A stretch of DNA of 32,264 nt from Candidatus Komeilibacteria bacterium (GCA_018656065.1 JABHZY010000008.1:1-32264), one strand, 5' to 3'; shown: positions 13,412-21,190, numbered from the stretch's first letter. The notes: a model not told the origin generated them from the letters alone. Numbers and translations are program-made.

Positions 13412-15268
13412 TTATTCTTCTGTAGATGTAGAATTCTCTTCATTTTGAGCTTCCTGCTCAGCCAATAGCTCTTCTTCTGTTACTCCGAATAAGCACACTT
13501 CTTGCCAGGGCCTATAATGACTATAAAAAGTTTCTTCAACTGGTTCCGGCTCATCTGGATATTGCACGCTATAATCAAACTTAGCATCAGCACCATTGTG
13601 GGCTCGTTCAGTACATTTTTCTGTACCAACTGGAATCTCAGTAGTTTTAATTATTTTCTTCTCTGGAGGTGTAACTATATTATAAATCTCTGGCTCTGTG
13701 GTTATGGCAATACGACCATCCTCGGTCCCCCAAAAATCAAAATAAAGTTTTACTCCTTCTATTCGAGCTTGAATCAATATATGTTTGGCTGTGTCATTTT
13801 TAAATCTGTAATCTGGCCATGGATTATAAATGGTAGCATCTGTACCGGCTGGTTCATAATATGAAACTCGATAAGAATGATTACGTCTTTGAGTAATTGG
13901 TAAGCCACTAGCTAGAGTTGCCCTAAAAACAGTTGTACCAATCTGGCAAAGGCCACCACCGTATTCTGGTATGGTTTGGTCTCCTTTAATAACCAGCTCT
14001 TGTTTATAACCACTTTCTCCATCTATATCCCCCAAAGTAGTTATTAATGAAAATTCTTCTCCCGGTTTGATTAACACACCATGAAGAGTATCAGCTCCTA
14101 CATTTATATTATGTATACGATTATATGGACTGCCAGAAAAATCAGATTCACCTGTGCCAATAATTTCTAATATTCCTAAATCATTTACATCTTCATTGTG
14201 AACAGTTGGTTGAGTCTTCATTACGGCAAGTTCTAATTCCAATTCTCCTGAATTAGCCATCACTTGCTCTAAATTTCTAAAAACAACTTCCTGCTCAATA
14301 CTTCTACCTTCTTGGCTAGAAATAAATTCTGTTACTTTACCATTTTTTAAATCAAATCTAGCATCTTGAACTGGTATTTCAACAAATTCACTTATTCCAG
14401 ATTCTTCTAAATAATTAACAAATTTTTCTTGCTCTATACCTACATAATAAGAACCTAAGCTTTGTTTTAATTTTAACCAATTTTTCCAAACGTCATTTGG
14501 CACATTCCAATCTTCTTCTTTAAATGTAACATAAAGATCGCCACGCCTAGAGATATTTAATATTTCCTCTTTATAATCTTCTAAGACGGCACTAGTAATT
14601 AAAGCCTTATCTTCTATTACCTCTAAACTAATATCTGTACTAATTAAACTTTCAATTTGTTGTTTAGTATCAAGTAAGGCTTGATCATAATTAAATGTTT
14701 GGCCTGAGTTTTCAGCAATAATTTGTAAATCATCATCGCCTGCAAAACTAAAGCTAGCTTCTTTTTTTTCTACTAAAACATCTTGAAAACTATCACTCAA
14801 TATCTTTTTATGCTCTTCTTTATCCCAATTATATAATAAGGGGAAGTTTTTTTCACCTATAAAGGTAGTTAATTTACCAATTATATTTTCACTACTCTGC
14901 CAAGCATTCACTTTAAGCAAGCTTTTATCAATATCCCAAGATACTATCATCTCCAGACTATCAGCTGATTTCAAAGCTGTAACACTAGGATTGATTGTTA
15001 CTGTCTTAGCTGGTGATATATAAACAAAGCCTCTTCTGTTTACAAAATCAATTCGTTTATCTAATTTTGCTCTGGCCTCTTCTGCACTTAGACCTCCTAT
15101 CTCGATACCTGACACTTTCATATTAGGTAGAAATTTATCTTCATAGGCATTATCTAAAGCAGCTTCTGCTCCAAAAGTTGCCAAGCCTAAAAATATAAAA
15201 ATAGCGATTATTATAAATAAACGCTTTTTTGAAAAAATATTTTTTTTAGTAATTTCGTCATTCTCCAT
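13412..15268 (-). CDS. VanW family protein with peptidoglycan-binding-like repeats
   Basis: 618 aa. A short cytoplasmic head and one membrane helix (about 17-36) are followed by an extracellular region. Residues 45-330 hold YoaR-type units (KVSGIEIGGLSAEEARAKL and further copies) resembling putative peptidoglycan-binding domains. The VanW domain (about 385-520) includes EFSLITTLGDIDGESGYKQE, EYGGGLCQIGTTVFRA and QRRNHSYRVSYYEPAGTDA. The tail is Glu/Thr/Ser-rich. VanW occurs in some vancomycin-resistance clusters, but its biochemical role is not settled; here there are no other van genes, so a general cell-wall surface role is more likely. It starts directly after the 71-aa ORF, within the hsp20 operon. 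Confidence 0.88.
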   Translation of the reverse strand: MENDEITKKNIFSKKRLFIIIAIFIFLGLATFGAEAALDNAYEDKFLPNMKVSGIEIGGLSAEEARAKLDKRIDFVNRRGFVYISPAKTVTINPSVTALKSADSLEMIVSWDIDKSLLKVNAWQSSENIIGKLTTFIGEKNFPLLYNWDKEEHKKILSDSFQDVLVEKKEASFSFAGDDDLQIIAENSGQTFNYDQALLDTKQQIESLISTDISLEVIEDKALITSAVLEDYKEEILNISRRGDLYVTFKEEDWNVPNDVWKNWLKLKQSLGSYYVGIEQEKFVNYLEESGISEFVEIPVQDARFDLKNGKVTEFISSQEGRSIEQEVVFRNLEQVMANSGELELELAVMKTQPTVHNEDVNDLGILEIIGTGESDFSGSPYNRIHNINVGADTLHGVLIKPGEEFSLITTLGDIDGESGYKQELVIKGDQTIPEYGGGLCQIGTTVFRATLASGLPITQRRNHSYRVSYYEPAGTDATIYNPWPDYRFKNDTAKHILIQARIEGVKLYFDFWGTEDGRIAITTEPEIYNIVTPPEKKIIKTTEIPVGTEKCTERAHNGADAKFDYSVQYPDEPEPVEETFYSHYRPWQEVCLFGVTEEELLAEQEAQNEENSTSTEE

Positions 15269-15484
15269 TTATTCATTATTAATTTTCAGAATTTCATTTA
15301 AAACATCTTGTGGTTGATTAGAAGTTTGCTGTGAATCTAAATTCAAATATACTTTTTTATCTCTATCCGAAAAATCTACTAATAAACCTTCATCAATAAC
15401 TAATTCTTGACCTGTTTGAGTTTTAAAAAATAAATTATTTCCTTCTTGTCTATCAAAAAACAATTCTAGATTATTAATTATCAT
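15269..15484 (-). CDS. Hypothetical 71-aa protein in the hsp20-VanW operon
   Basis: No family recognised. Sequence MIINNLELFFDRQEGNNLFF followed by a strand-rich first half (TGQELVIDEGLLVDF, KKVYLNLD) and a helical tail (DVLNEILKINN). The start overlaps hsp20 by 11 nt and the stop abuts the VanW ATG region, so it is translationally packed between two genuine genes; this is the main evidence that it is real. Confidence 0.65.
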   Translation of the reverse strand: MIINNLELFFDRQEGNNLFFKTQTGQELVIDEGLLVDFSDRDKKVYLNLDSQQTSNQPQDVLNEILKINNE

Positions 15485-15887
15485 TTTTTATTTTAATATT
15501 AGTATCTTTCTTTTTAGCTTTTGGTAATTCAACAGTCAAAATTCCATTTCTGATAGTAGCCTTAATTTTATCTTCCTGAACGTCAACTGGCAAAATAATA
15601 GACCGAGAAAAGCCTCCCCAATAACATTCTTGATAAAAATAATCCTCTTCCCGAATCATCTCATCTTTAGCTCTTCTACCACGAATGGTTATCATGTCAT
15701 TATCAAAAGAAATATCAATACCATCTGGCTCTACTCCAGCAATTGTGGATTTAATATAAATACTAGCAGCATCTTGATAAACATCTATGGATAATTGCCC
15801 CTCTTCTTCTAGCTCTTCTAGCTCTTCCGCTTCTTCAATTTCTTTAAGCTCCTCTTCTTTATAATTTTTACTTTTCTTTTTAGTCAT
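15474..15887 (-). CDS. Small heat-shock protein Hsp20/alpha-crystallin
   Basis: 137 aa. After an acidic Glu/Leu-rich head (residues 8-32), the alpha-crystallin domain runs from about 33 to 125, with VDVYQDAAS-like first strand, IAGVEPDGIDISFDNDMITIRG, the YFYQECYWGGFSRSIILP core, and the terminal NGILTVELPKAK motif. It is an ATP-independent holdase for unfolding proteins. It heads an operon with the 71-aa ORF, VanW and a membrane protein. No CIRCE element or other heat-shock operator is visible; the promoter looks vegetative. Confidence 0.94.
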   Translation of the reverse strand: MTKKKSKNYKEEELKEIEEAEELEELEEEGQLSIDVYQDAASIYIKSTIAGVEPDGIDISFDNDMITIRGRRAKDEMIREEDYFYQECYWGGFSRSIILPVDVQEDKIKATIRNGILTVELPKAKKKDTNIKIKNDN

Positions 15888-15920
15888 TTTTTTTATTTTA
15901 ACATCTCTAAAAGTACTTAT

Positions 15921-15949
15921 ATTATAGGATTTATAATAATTTTTGTAAA
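15921..15949 (-). promoter_or_regulatory. hsp20 operon promoter
   Basis: Minus strand TTTACA, 17 nt, TATAAT. Confidence 0.7.
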
Positions 15950-16080
15950 GGTGTAATCAATTAAAAAAACAGTTCAAAATATTGACTGTCATATATCTAC
16001 CCTTCAATTTGTTATACTCGCCCAAGATATTCAACTATTTGTTGATAAATACACTAATGAACGAAGTGCCGTAGAGCAAA

Positions 16081-16157
16081 TGGTGGGAACGACTGGATTC
16101 GAACCGGTGACCTCTACAATGTCAATGTAGCGCTCTAACCAACTGAGCTACGCCCCC
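16081..16157 (-). tRNA. tRNA-Val (anticodon GAC)
   Basis: Minus strand sequence GGGGGCGTAGCTCAGTTGG... folds into a normal cloverleaf: acceptor GGGGGCG/CGTTCCC, anticodon stem CTACA/TGTAG around TTGACAT, and T-loop TTCGAAT. The CCA end is encoded. GAC reads GUC/GUU. Confidence 0.96.
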
Positions 16158-16188
16158 AAATAATGAAATACCCTTCGGCTTTACTCAG

Positions 16189-16285
16189 GGTACCATTCGA
16201 TTATAAAATAACGAGGTCGCAGTTGTAATAAACAACGAAGACCATGAGCGAAGTTCTACAAAATAGAACGAAGTCGAATGGTACC
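16189..16285. repeat. 97-bp inverted-repeat element between the two tRNA genes
   Basis: The perfect 12-bp inverted repeat GGTACCATTCGA ... TCGAATGGTACC bounds the element; the right copy is the 3' CCA end of tRNA-Leu. Inside are GTTCTA/TAGAAC and GTTGT/ACAAC hairpins. ACTTCGTTC follows the CCA end of both tRNAs. It could be a miniature inverted-repeat element, a tRNA-processing stem, or an inverted duplication of the tRNA end. Confidence 0.55.
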
Positions 16286-16363
16286 GGAGAGAGGACTTGA
16301 ACCTCCACGCCCGAAGGCACTTGGTCCTAAACCAAGCGTGTCTACCAATTTCACCACTCCGGC
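16279..16363 (-). tRNA. tRNA-Leu (anticodon TAG)
   Basis: A class II tRNA of 85 nt on the minus strand: GCCGGAGTGGTGAAATTGG..., anticodon loop TTTAGGA in stem CTTGG/CCAAG, extra arm GTGCCTTCGGGCGT, T-loop TTCAAGT and encoded CCA. TAG reads CUA and other CUN codons. It precedes tRNA-Val in the same direction with a promoter at 16386-16414. Confidence 0.96.
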
Positions 16364-16385
16364 ACAATTTAAAATAACGCCTATA

Positions 16386-16414
16386 TTTATACCTAAAATT
16401 TTGATAAATGTCAA
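16386..16414 (-). promoter_or_regulatory. tRNA-Leu/tRNA-Val promoter
   Basis: Minus strand TTGACA, 17 nt, TATAAA. The -35 lies inside the T-rich tail of the trpB terminator. Confidence 0.7.
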
Positions 16415-16451
16415 TAATAAAACAGCTACCATAAAAATATATAGCTGTTTT
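16412..16451 (-). terminator. trpB terminator
   Basis: An AAAACAGCTA/TAGCTGTTTT stem followed by ATTATTG on the minus strand, 16 nt after trpB. Confidence 0.8.
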
Positions 16452-16467
16452 ATATTAGGCTTATTTT

Positions 16468-17664
16468 TTAAATATTTAATTTATCAGCCACAAAATCAAT
16501 ATCCTTATCACCTCGTCCTGAAAGGTTAATTAATATTTTTTTATCTTTCTTCATTTTTTTGGCCAACTTCATAGCAAAAGCAATAGCATGTGAACTTTCC
16601 AAGGCTGGAATTATTCCTTCTACTTTAGATAATTCCATAAAAGCTTCTAAAGATTCTTTATCACTAGCTAATTCATATTTAATTCTTTTGATATCTTTTA
16701 AAAAGCTATGCTGAGGCCCAACTCCAGGATAATCAAGCCCTGAGGCAATAGAGTAAACTGGCTCTGGATTACCCTCTTCATCTTGGAGTAGATAAGTGTG
16801 CATACCATGGATATCACCTGGTTTACCTAAAGTAAGTGTGGCAGCATGATCACCTGGATTTAAACTTCGGCCACTAGGTTCTACTCCATAGATATCTATT
16901 TGCTCATTTTCCAAAAATGCAGAAAAAAGTCCGATCGCATTACTACCTCCACCTACACAAGCAATTAAAGCATCTGGATCTTGTTTAGTAATTTCTTTAA
17001 ACTGTTCTCTAGCCTCTTCACCTACTATGCGTTGAAAATCTCGAACCATCATTGGAAAAGGATGAGGTCCAACTACAGAACCAATCCCAAAAAATGTATT
17101 TTGAGGATCTTTTACAAATTCTCCAAAGGCACTATCCACCGCGTCCTTCAAAGTTTTGGTTCCCATCTTAACCGGCACTACTTTAGCACCAAGTATTTTC
17201 ATACGGAGGACATTAGGCGCTTGCTTAGCTATATCTATTTCTCCCATGTGTATTTCACAAGGTATACCAACTACAGCTGCTGCTGTAGCCAAGGCTACGC
17301 CATGCTGACCTGCACCAGTCTCAGCTAAAAGTTTTTTCTTACCCATGCGTTTAGCAATCAAAGCTTCGCCTAAAGTATGATTTATTTTATGAGCGCCCGT
17401 ATGATTTAAATCCTCTCTTTTAAAATAAATCTGAGCTCCGCCAATCTTAGCACTCAAATTTTTAGCGTAATAAATTGGACTAGGGCGACCTACATAATTT
17501 TTTAATAAATCTCTTAGCTCTTTTTGAAAATCTTCATCATTTTTAATGTTTAAATAAAAACTTTCTATCTCATCAAAGATTGGTTTGAGGTCAGGAGGAA
17601 TTATTTGTCCACCATACTTGCCAAAATAACCATTCTCGTCTGGATTAATATCATATTTTTTCAT
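16468..17664 (-). CDS. trpB: Tryptophan synthase beta chain
   Basis: 398 aa, full length. It joins indole and L-serine to give L-tryptophan with pyridoxal phosphate. Key motifs: [13 protein letters not shown], the PLP-lysine segment HTGAHKINH near residue 90, [10 protein letters not shown], the phosphate loop GGGSNAIG near 240, [12 protein letters not shown] near 350, and NLSGRGDKD at the C-terminus. The sequence follows TrpB1-type enzymes, which normally pair with TrpA, yet no trpA or other trp gene is adjacent, so it may work on scavenged indole. It is preceded by a trp leader peptide and attenuator, then trpR. No Shine-Dalgarno. Confidence 0.97.
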   Translation of the reverse strand: MKKYDINPDENGYFGKYGGQIIPPDLKPIFDEIESFYLNIKNDEDFQKELRDLLKNYVGRPSPIYYAKNLSAKIGGAQIYFKREDLNHTGAHKINHTLGEALIAKRMGKKKLLAETGAGQHGVALATAAAVVGIPCEIHMGEIDIAKQAPNVLRMKILGAKVVPVKMGTKTLKDAVDSAFGEFVKDPQNTFFGIGSVVGPHPFPMMVRDFQRIVGEEAREQFKEITKQDPDALIACVGGGSNAIGLFSAFLENEQIDIYGVEPSGRSLNPGDHAATLTLGKPGDIHGMHTYLLQDEEGNPEPVYSIASGLDYPGVGPQHSFLKDIKRIKYELASDKESLEAFMELSKVEGIIPALESSHAIAFAMKLAKKMKKDKKILINLSGRGDKDIDFVADKLNI

Positions 17665-17689
17665 AATTTTATAATTAATAATTTAAAAT

Positions 17690-17796
17690 AAAAAACCGAC
17701 TTAAGCCGGCTGTCGCAAATAATAAAAACTCTAAGCGCAACGCCAGCTTTTAAAATCTTTCCACCAATTTAATTTATTATTTATTAATTTATACAT
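17690..17796 (-). promoter_or_regulatory. trp attenuator: leader ORF, antiterminator and terminator
   Basis: Downstream of the leader peptide's Trp codons, GCTGGC (17742-17747) can pair with GCCGGC (17705-17710), strengthened by CGC/GCG. Alternatively, CCGGC TTAA GTCGG folds as a small hairpin followed by TTTTTT (17690-17709), an intrinsic terminator. The two share CCGGC and exclude each other. A ribosome stalled at the tandem UGG would leave GCTGGC free, allow the antiterminator and so trpB transcription; a ribosome reaching the stop would cover GCTGGC and let the terminator form. trpB begins 25 nt further on. Confidence 0.8.
17731..17796 (-). CDS. trpL: trp leader peptide (21 aa)
   Basis: The short ORF reads MYKLINNKL then NWWKDFKSWRCA and stop TAG. 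Tandem Trp codons are at positions 11-12 and a third Trp at 18, three of 21 residues, in a window where Trp is rare. The ATG overlaps the last 8 nt of trpR, suggesting coupled translation. Residues 17-21 and the stop are encoded in the antiterminator's 5' arm. It is too short for the ORF track and is recognised from arrangement and Trp content, as in classical trp attenuators of other bacteria. Confidence 0.8.
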   Translation of the reverse strand: MYKLINNKLNWWKDFKSWRCA

Positions 17797-18037
17797 TTTT
17801 AAAATTATTCTTTTTTAATTCTTGTGAGCCTCTAGTCACCGTAGCTACCCCCATGCCTAATTGCTTAGCTATTTCATGCTGAGGAACACCTTGCTTTAAC
17901 AAACGAACCAACTCTAATCTCTTGGGTACGTGTTCCAACTCCGCTGGAGTAAAAATAGCAGTCAAAAAATTTTCCATCTCTTTGATGTCTTTTATACTTA
18001 CTAAATATTTGGCTAAATTTCTTAAATATTTATTCAT
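17789..18037 (-). CDS. trpR: TrpR/YerC-family tryptophan repressor
   Basis: 82 aa. Helical repressor with the TrpR-family core FTPAELEHVPKRLELVRLL followed by helix-turn-helix GVPQHEIAKQLGMGVATVTRGSQELK, close to the E. coli pattern GAGIATITRGS. The first 20 residues are a dimerisation helix. The family also contains YerC/YecD proteins of uncertain ligand, but the placement immediately before a trp leader and trpB, together with an ACTAGT-centred palindrome, supports a tryptophan-responsive role. The start site is only about 13 nt before ATG. Confidence 0.88.
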   Translation of the reverse strand: MNKYLRNLAKYLVSIKDIKEMENFLTAIFTPAELEHVPKRLELVRLLKQGVPQHEIAKQLGMGVATVTRGSQELKKNNFKNV

Positions 18038-18068
18038 ATATACTATTACACTAGTATAATAGTATATA
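18037..18068. promoter_or_regulatory. trpR operator palindrome
   Basis: A 32-bp palindrome with one mismatched pair, centred on ACTAGT, covers the -10 and start of trpR. The ACTAGT core also occurs in E. coli trp operators. Binding here would block trpR-trpL-trpB transcription, giving autoregulation. Confidence 0.7.
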
Positions 18069-18084
18069 CTTTATACATTGTCAA
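18056..18084 (-). promoter_or_regulatory. trpR-trpL-trpB promoter
   Basis: Minus strand TTGACA, 17 nt, TATTAT; the -10 sits inside the operator palindrome. Confidence 0.8.
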
Positions 18085-18095
18085 GGGCAGCTAAA

Positions 18096-18124
18096 TTGAC
18101 CCAAATAATAAAATAGTCTATAAT
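18096..18124 (+). promoter_or_regulatory. Promoter of the GDVT-repeat gene leader
   Basis: Plus strand TTGACC, 17 nt, TATAAT, divergent from trpR and outside its palindrome. Confidence 0.75.
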
Positions 18125-18130
18125 TGATTT

Positions 18131-18255
18131 TATGATAATAAATAAAAGACAAATAAACTTATTGCCTCCTAAGCCGCTTTATGAGTGGTAATTTGTTATT
18201 TAAATAATCTGTTTTCTTTAGATACTAAGCTACCGCTCATGAAGCGGTTTTTTTA
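18131..18255 (+). ncRNA. Leader RNA ending in a strong terminator (attenuator or small RNA)
   Basis: A 17-bp helix, CCGCTTTATGAGTGGTA (18174-18190) with TACCGCTCATGAAGCGG (18231-18247), two G-U pairs, is followed directly by T7. It lies between the promoter and the 18277 gene, so most transcripts should end here unless the hairpin is prevented. The leader contains CCTCCT, which could pair with the gene's AAAGGAG. It may be a regulated leader or a free 125-nt RNA. Confidence 0.65.
18132..18191 (+). CDS. Putative leader peptide, 19 aa
   Basis: ORF MIINKRQINLLPPKPLYEW. Its ATG is 7 nt after the -10 box, so translation would be essentially leaderless. Its last codons and stop are encoded by the 5' arm of the terminator hairpin, so a terminating ribosome would block the hairpin. 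The PPKP stretch and the final Trp are possible stall points. Occurrence by chance in AT-rich DNA cannot be excluded. Confidence 0.35.
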   Translation: MIINKRQINLLPPKPLYEW

Positions 18256-18276
18256 GTTCATTCCAAAGGAGCAGAG

Positions 18277-18597
18277 ATGAAGGAACAAACAAACACTCGC
18301 CACGTTCTCGGATTACACTCTGAGATCTGGGGAGATTTTAGTGGTCTAATCGGCTACGTAGCAAATCTCCAAGGAGATGTCACGGGATTAAATGGCCAGA
18401 TACACTGGACTTTGTCTGGTGATGTTACTAATATCACAGGAGATGTCACTAATGTCGGCGGAAATATCAGTCGCATCAGTGGAGATGTCACCAAGGTAAT
18501 TGGAGACATCGGACACCTGGCTGGTAGTATCAAAAATCTCAAAGGCCAGAGGACTAAAATCCTTCGTCCTTCAGCTATCGACCACTTTGCGCCATAA
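18277..18597 (+). CDS. Heptad-repeat (GDVTxhx) protein, 106 aa
   Basis: No named family. Residues about 20-90 repeat a seven-residue unit starting with Gly: GDVTNIT, GDVTNVG, GNISRIS, GDVTKVI, GDIGHLA, GSIKNLK, and less regular copies before (GDFSGLI, GYVANLQ, GDVTGLN). Regular Gly-Asp turns with inward Val/Ile fit a beta-solenoid or repeat fibre; similar G-D-V-x repeats occur in hypothetical proteins of phages and uncultured bacteria. No signal peptide. It has a strong AAAGGAG ribosome site, a GC-richer composition than its neighbours, an attenuator-like leader and its own terminator. Confidence 0.75.
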   Translation: MKEQTNTRHVLGLHSEIWGDFSGLIGYVANLQGDVTGLNGQIHWTLSGDVTNITGDVTNVGGNISRISGDVTKVIGDIGHLAGSIKNLKGQRTKILRPSAIDHFAP

Positions 18598-18613
18598 AGA
18601 TGCGCAGAGCCTT

Positions 18614-18651
18614 AAAGGACACCAGTTCTAACTCGGCGTCCTTTTCTTTTT
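18614..18651 (+). terminator. Terminator of the GDVT gene overlapping the LTD gene end
   Basis: An AAAGGAC/GTCCTTT stem followed by TCTTTTTG. The convergent lamin-tail gene's last four codons and stop lie inside this hairpin. Confidence 0.75.
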
Positions 18652-21120
18652 GATAAAATAAATCAAAGAAATTATAGCAAAACCCGCTATGATAAAAACT
18701 AAGGCCTTTTTTATATTATTTTTTCTATCGTCCATAATAACTTGGCTAGTGCTAGTACTAATCTCTGTTTCCATGTTTTTATTGGCTTCAATCTTGGCTC
18801 CCAATACTTGTTTAGAAACAGCTATGTCTCCGATGCTAAAAGGTACTAACTTAAAACCACTATCCGTATGACTTAATATCCCCGCCACTAAAATTTCATT
18901 GCCTTTTTTTATCTCTAAATCTTTAGTAGAAAATCTACTATAAATTCTTAACAAATAATCCTCTTCTATATCAGATGCTAAATAAATGTTCTTACCACTC
19001 TTCTTCACTACTATGCCCTTAACATTAACAAGGCTCCCCACACTATCTTCATCAATATCCTCTACTTCCATAATATCTGGCTCTAATAAATTAATTTCTA
19101 CATCATTTTGCCAAATATCTTGAGCTGCTTTTATTTTTATTCTGGGCAAATCGCCAAGTTTAGAAATTTTTCCTTGAATTGTTATTAATTGTCCAGCTTT
19201 TATATCCGGCCAATCTTTATAATAAAAATAAATCTCTACTAGCTCTTCAAAGTTACTCTCAGAAAAATTATAGTCTGCCAAAAATAAGCTACGATCATCT
19301 GAATTCACACTATTTATAACTACGCCCTGTACTATTATTTCTTGATTTTTATCTAAATCTTTTACTTCGGCTACTCCATAAATAATTTTTGAGTTTTCAA
19401 CTTCAACCCCTTGGTCTTGTATAGCATTTTGGACGAAAATATTTTCTATTCCTGGACTAGGCTCATTTATAGTCCACTCATTGTTTTCAGAATCCCAAGC
19501 ATAAGACTTTCCTTCGGGAATTTTTTCATAAGTAATTTCTTGGTATATATTATCCTCGTGATCAAGCAAACGCACTGAGTCACTAGAATTATTTAAAGTT
19601 ATTTTTGTATCTTTTCTATTCAATAATAAATATTTTTTAGTCAAAATTATTGTACTGGTAGAAAATTGATAGGGTTTACTTCCTCCGTCTTGATCATCTA
19701 GCTGCCAAGCATACAGATTTATATCTCTATCAGTAGCATTATAAAGTTCAATCCATTCATTATCATCACTACCTTCTGGATTAGGAATAAATTCAGAAAT
19801 TATTAAATCGTCTTCTGCTAAATCAACAATATCTATTTCTTCAATTTCTGTTTCTGGGCTATCTTCCAGAATTTCTTCTATTTGGTTAATATCAAGTGTA
19901 AATTCTGTCCAATCACTAGCGCCTTCCGTGTCTGTAACTGTTAGTCTAATAGTATAAGAGCCTAAATTTTCAAAACTATGTTTAATTTTTTCTCGGGAGC
20001 TAGTTTGATCATCACCAAACTCCCAAAGATAATCTAAATCTTCAACCTCTGGGTCATAAGAACTCTCAGCTGAAAAAGATATTTTTTGACCAAGTAAAAA
20101 ATCACTGTCCTCTACTGATATTTGAGCTATTGGGGGTTGATTAATTGATATTTGGTTGACCTGGCCTGGCGTAGGTGTTTTAGTCCAAACAAATCCATCT
20201 TCTGATCTGGCATAGGCTCGGCCCTCTGTAGCATTCTGACTATAATTTACTTCTTGGATAATACTTTGATTGTCATCCATAATAATAACCGCATCGCCAT
20301 TAGAATTATTCAAAGATATACCTGTAATATCTTTTGACAATAACAAATAATTATTAGCTAATATTTGCAAATTTAAGCCACTATCAAGATCCAAGGTAAA
20401 AATTCTAGTAGAATTATCTTTTATTTTTAAACCGTCTAAATTTAAAATCTCGGGCCCCTGATTATACAATTCAATCCACTCTTCAGTATCACTGCCGACT
20501 GGATTAGGTAAAAATTCATTAATAATCAGCTGCGACCAAGCTTGTGTATCCTCTTCAGGAGGATCGTCTTCAGCTGGCGGATCATCTACTTGACCTTCGC
20601 TGTTTATTTGTCCGGGTGTACCACCCAAATCTAGACTAACTTGCCAATTATCTGTAGAAGTGGCTAGCAAATCAGTTTTTTCCAAAGAATAACCATCACC
20701 AGCTCCCCAAGCATTATCATAACTTTCTTCTAAATCATAATTAAGCCCTTCATCAAAACTAAGAGCTATACTGGAGCTAGAATTTGGCAAACTCATTACT
20801 GTATCAAAAACATTTACAAGCAAATCTGGATAATCTAATAAAAATTGTTCTGCATCGTCTGCTAAAACAAAAAATTCTTGACTAGCTATGGTAGTTGTAC
20901 CTTGATAAAAATTAATATTGTGATTAGAACCATCAAAAAAACGCCAAGTGCTACTAACTGTAATTTCTTCTGGTCCAGAATTAAAAATTTCTACCCACTC
21001 ATGACCAGCATCACCTCCATCTACGTCATACATAATCTCTGAAATCACCAAATCTATCTCACTAGCCTGAACTTTAAAACAAAATAATAAAATAAATAAT
21101 AAAATCGCTTTTCTCCACAT
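18628..21120 (-). CDS. Cell-surface protein with lamin-tail and PKD domains
   Basis: 830 aa. Signal peptide (MWRKAILLFILLFCFKVQAS), lamin-tail domain 1 (about 20-170; LVISEIMYDVDGGDAGHEWVE), domain 2 (about 195-325; LIINEFLPNPVGSDTEEWIE), a PKD domain (about 335-415; FSAESSYDPEVEDLDYLWEF), domain 3 (about 435-560; LIISEFIPNPEGSDDNEWIE), OB-fold-like repeats (about 590-780; IVQGVVINS, ITIQGKISKLGDLPRIKI), and a C-terminal membrane helix (about 803-822) with a Lys/Arg tail. This is a wall- or membrane-anchored exoprotein; ligands are unknown. Extracellular lamin-tail domains are common on bacterial surface proteins and some nucleases, but no nuclease motif is seen. Downstream of ssb in the same direction. 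Confidence 0.88.
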   Translation of the reverse strand: MWRKAILLFILLFCFKVQASEIDLVISEIMYDVDGGDAGHEWVEIFNSGPEEITVSSTWRFFDGSNHNINFYQGTTTIASQEFFVLADDAEQFLLDYPDLLVNVFDTVMSLPNSSSSIALSFDEGLNYDLEESYDNAWGAGDGYSLEKTDLLATSTDNWQVSLDLGGTPGQINSEGQVDDPPAEDDPPEEDTQAWSQLIINEFLPNPVGSDTEEWIELYNQGPEILNLDGLKIKDNSTRIFTLDLDSGLNLQILANNYLLLSKDITGISLNNSNGDAVIIMDDNQSIIQEVNYSQNATEGRAYARSEDGFVWTKTPTPGQVNQISINQPPIAQISVEDSDFLLGQKISFSAESSYDPEVEDLDYLWEFGDDQTSSREKIKHSFENLGSYTIRLTVTDTEGASDWTEFTLDINQIEEILEDSPETEIEEIDIVDLAEDDLIISEFIPNPEGSDDNEWIELYNATDRDINLYAWQLDDQDGGSKPYQFSTSTIILTKKYLLLNRKDTKITLNNSSDSVRLLDHEDNIYQEITYEKIPEGKSYAWDSENNEWTINEPSPGIENIFVQNAIQDQGVEVENSKIIYGVAEVKDLDKNQEIIVQGVVINSVNSDDRSLFLADYNFSESNFEELVEIYFYYKDWPDIKAGQLITIQGKISKLGDLPRIKIKAAQDIWQNDVEINLLEPDIMEVEDIDEDSVGSLVNVKGIVVKKSGKNIYLASDIEEDYLLRIYSRFSTKDLEIKKGNEILVAGILSHTDSGFKLVPFSIGDIAVSKQVLGAKIEANKNMETEISTSTSQVIMDDRKNNIKKALVFIIAGFAIISLIYFIKKKRTPS

Positions 21121-21147
21121 AAAATAAATTAATAATTATCTTGTCTA

Positions 21148-21178
21148 AGGCCTGCAGATACAGGCAAACTCCAGGCCT
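21148..21178 (-). other. Hairpin between ssb and the lamin-tail gene
   Basis: AGGCCTG/CAGGCCT, with an alternative inner GCCTG/CAGGC stem. There is no T run afterwards, so it is more likely an mRNA-stabilising or processing stem than a terminator. Confidence 0.45.
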
Positions 21179-21190
21179 CAAAGAAGACAA

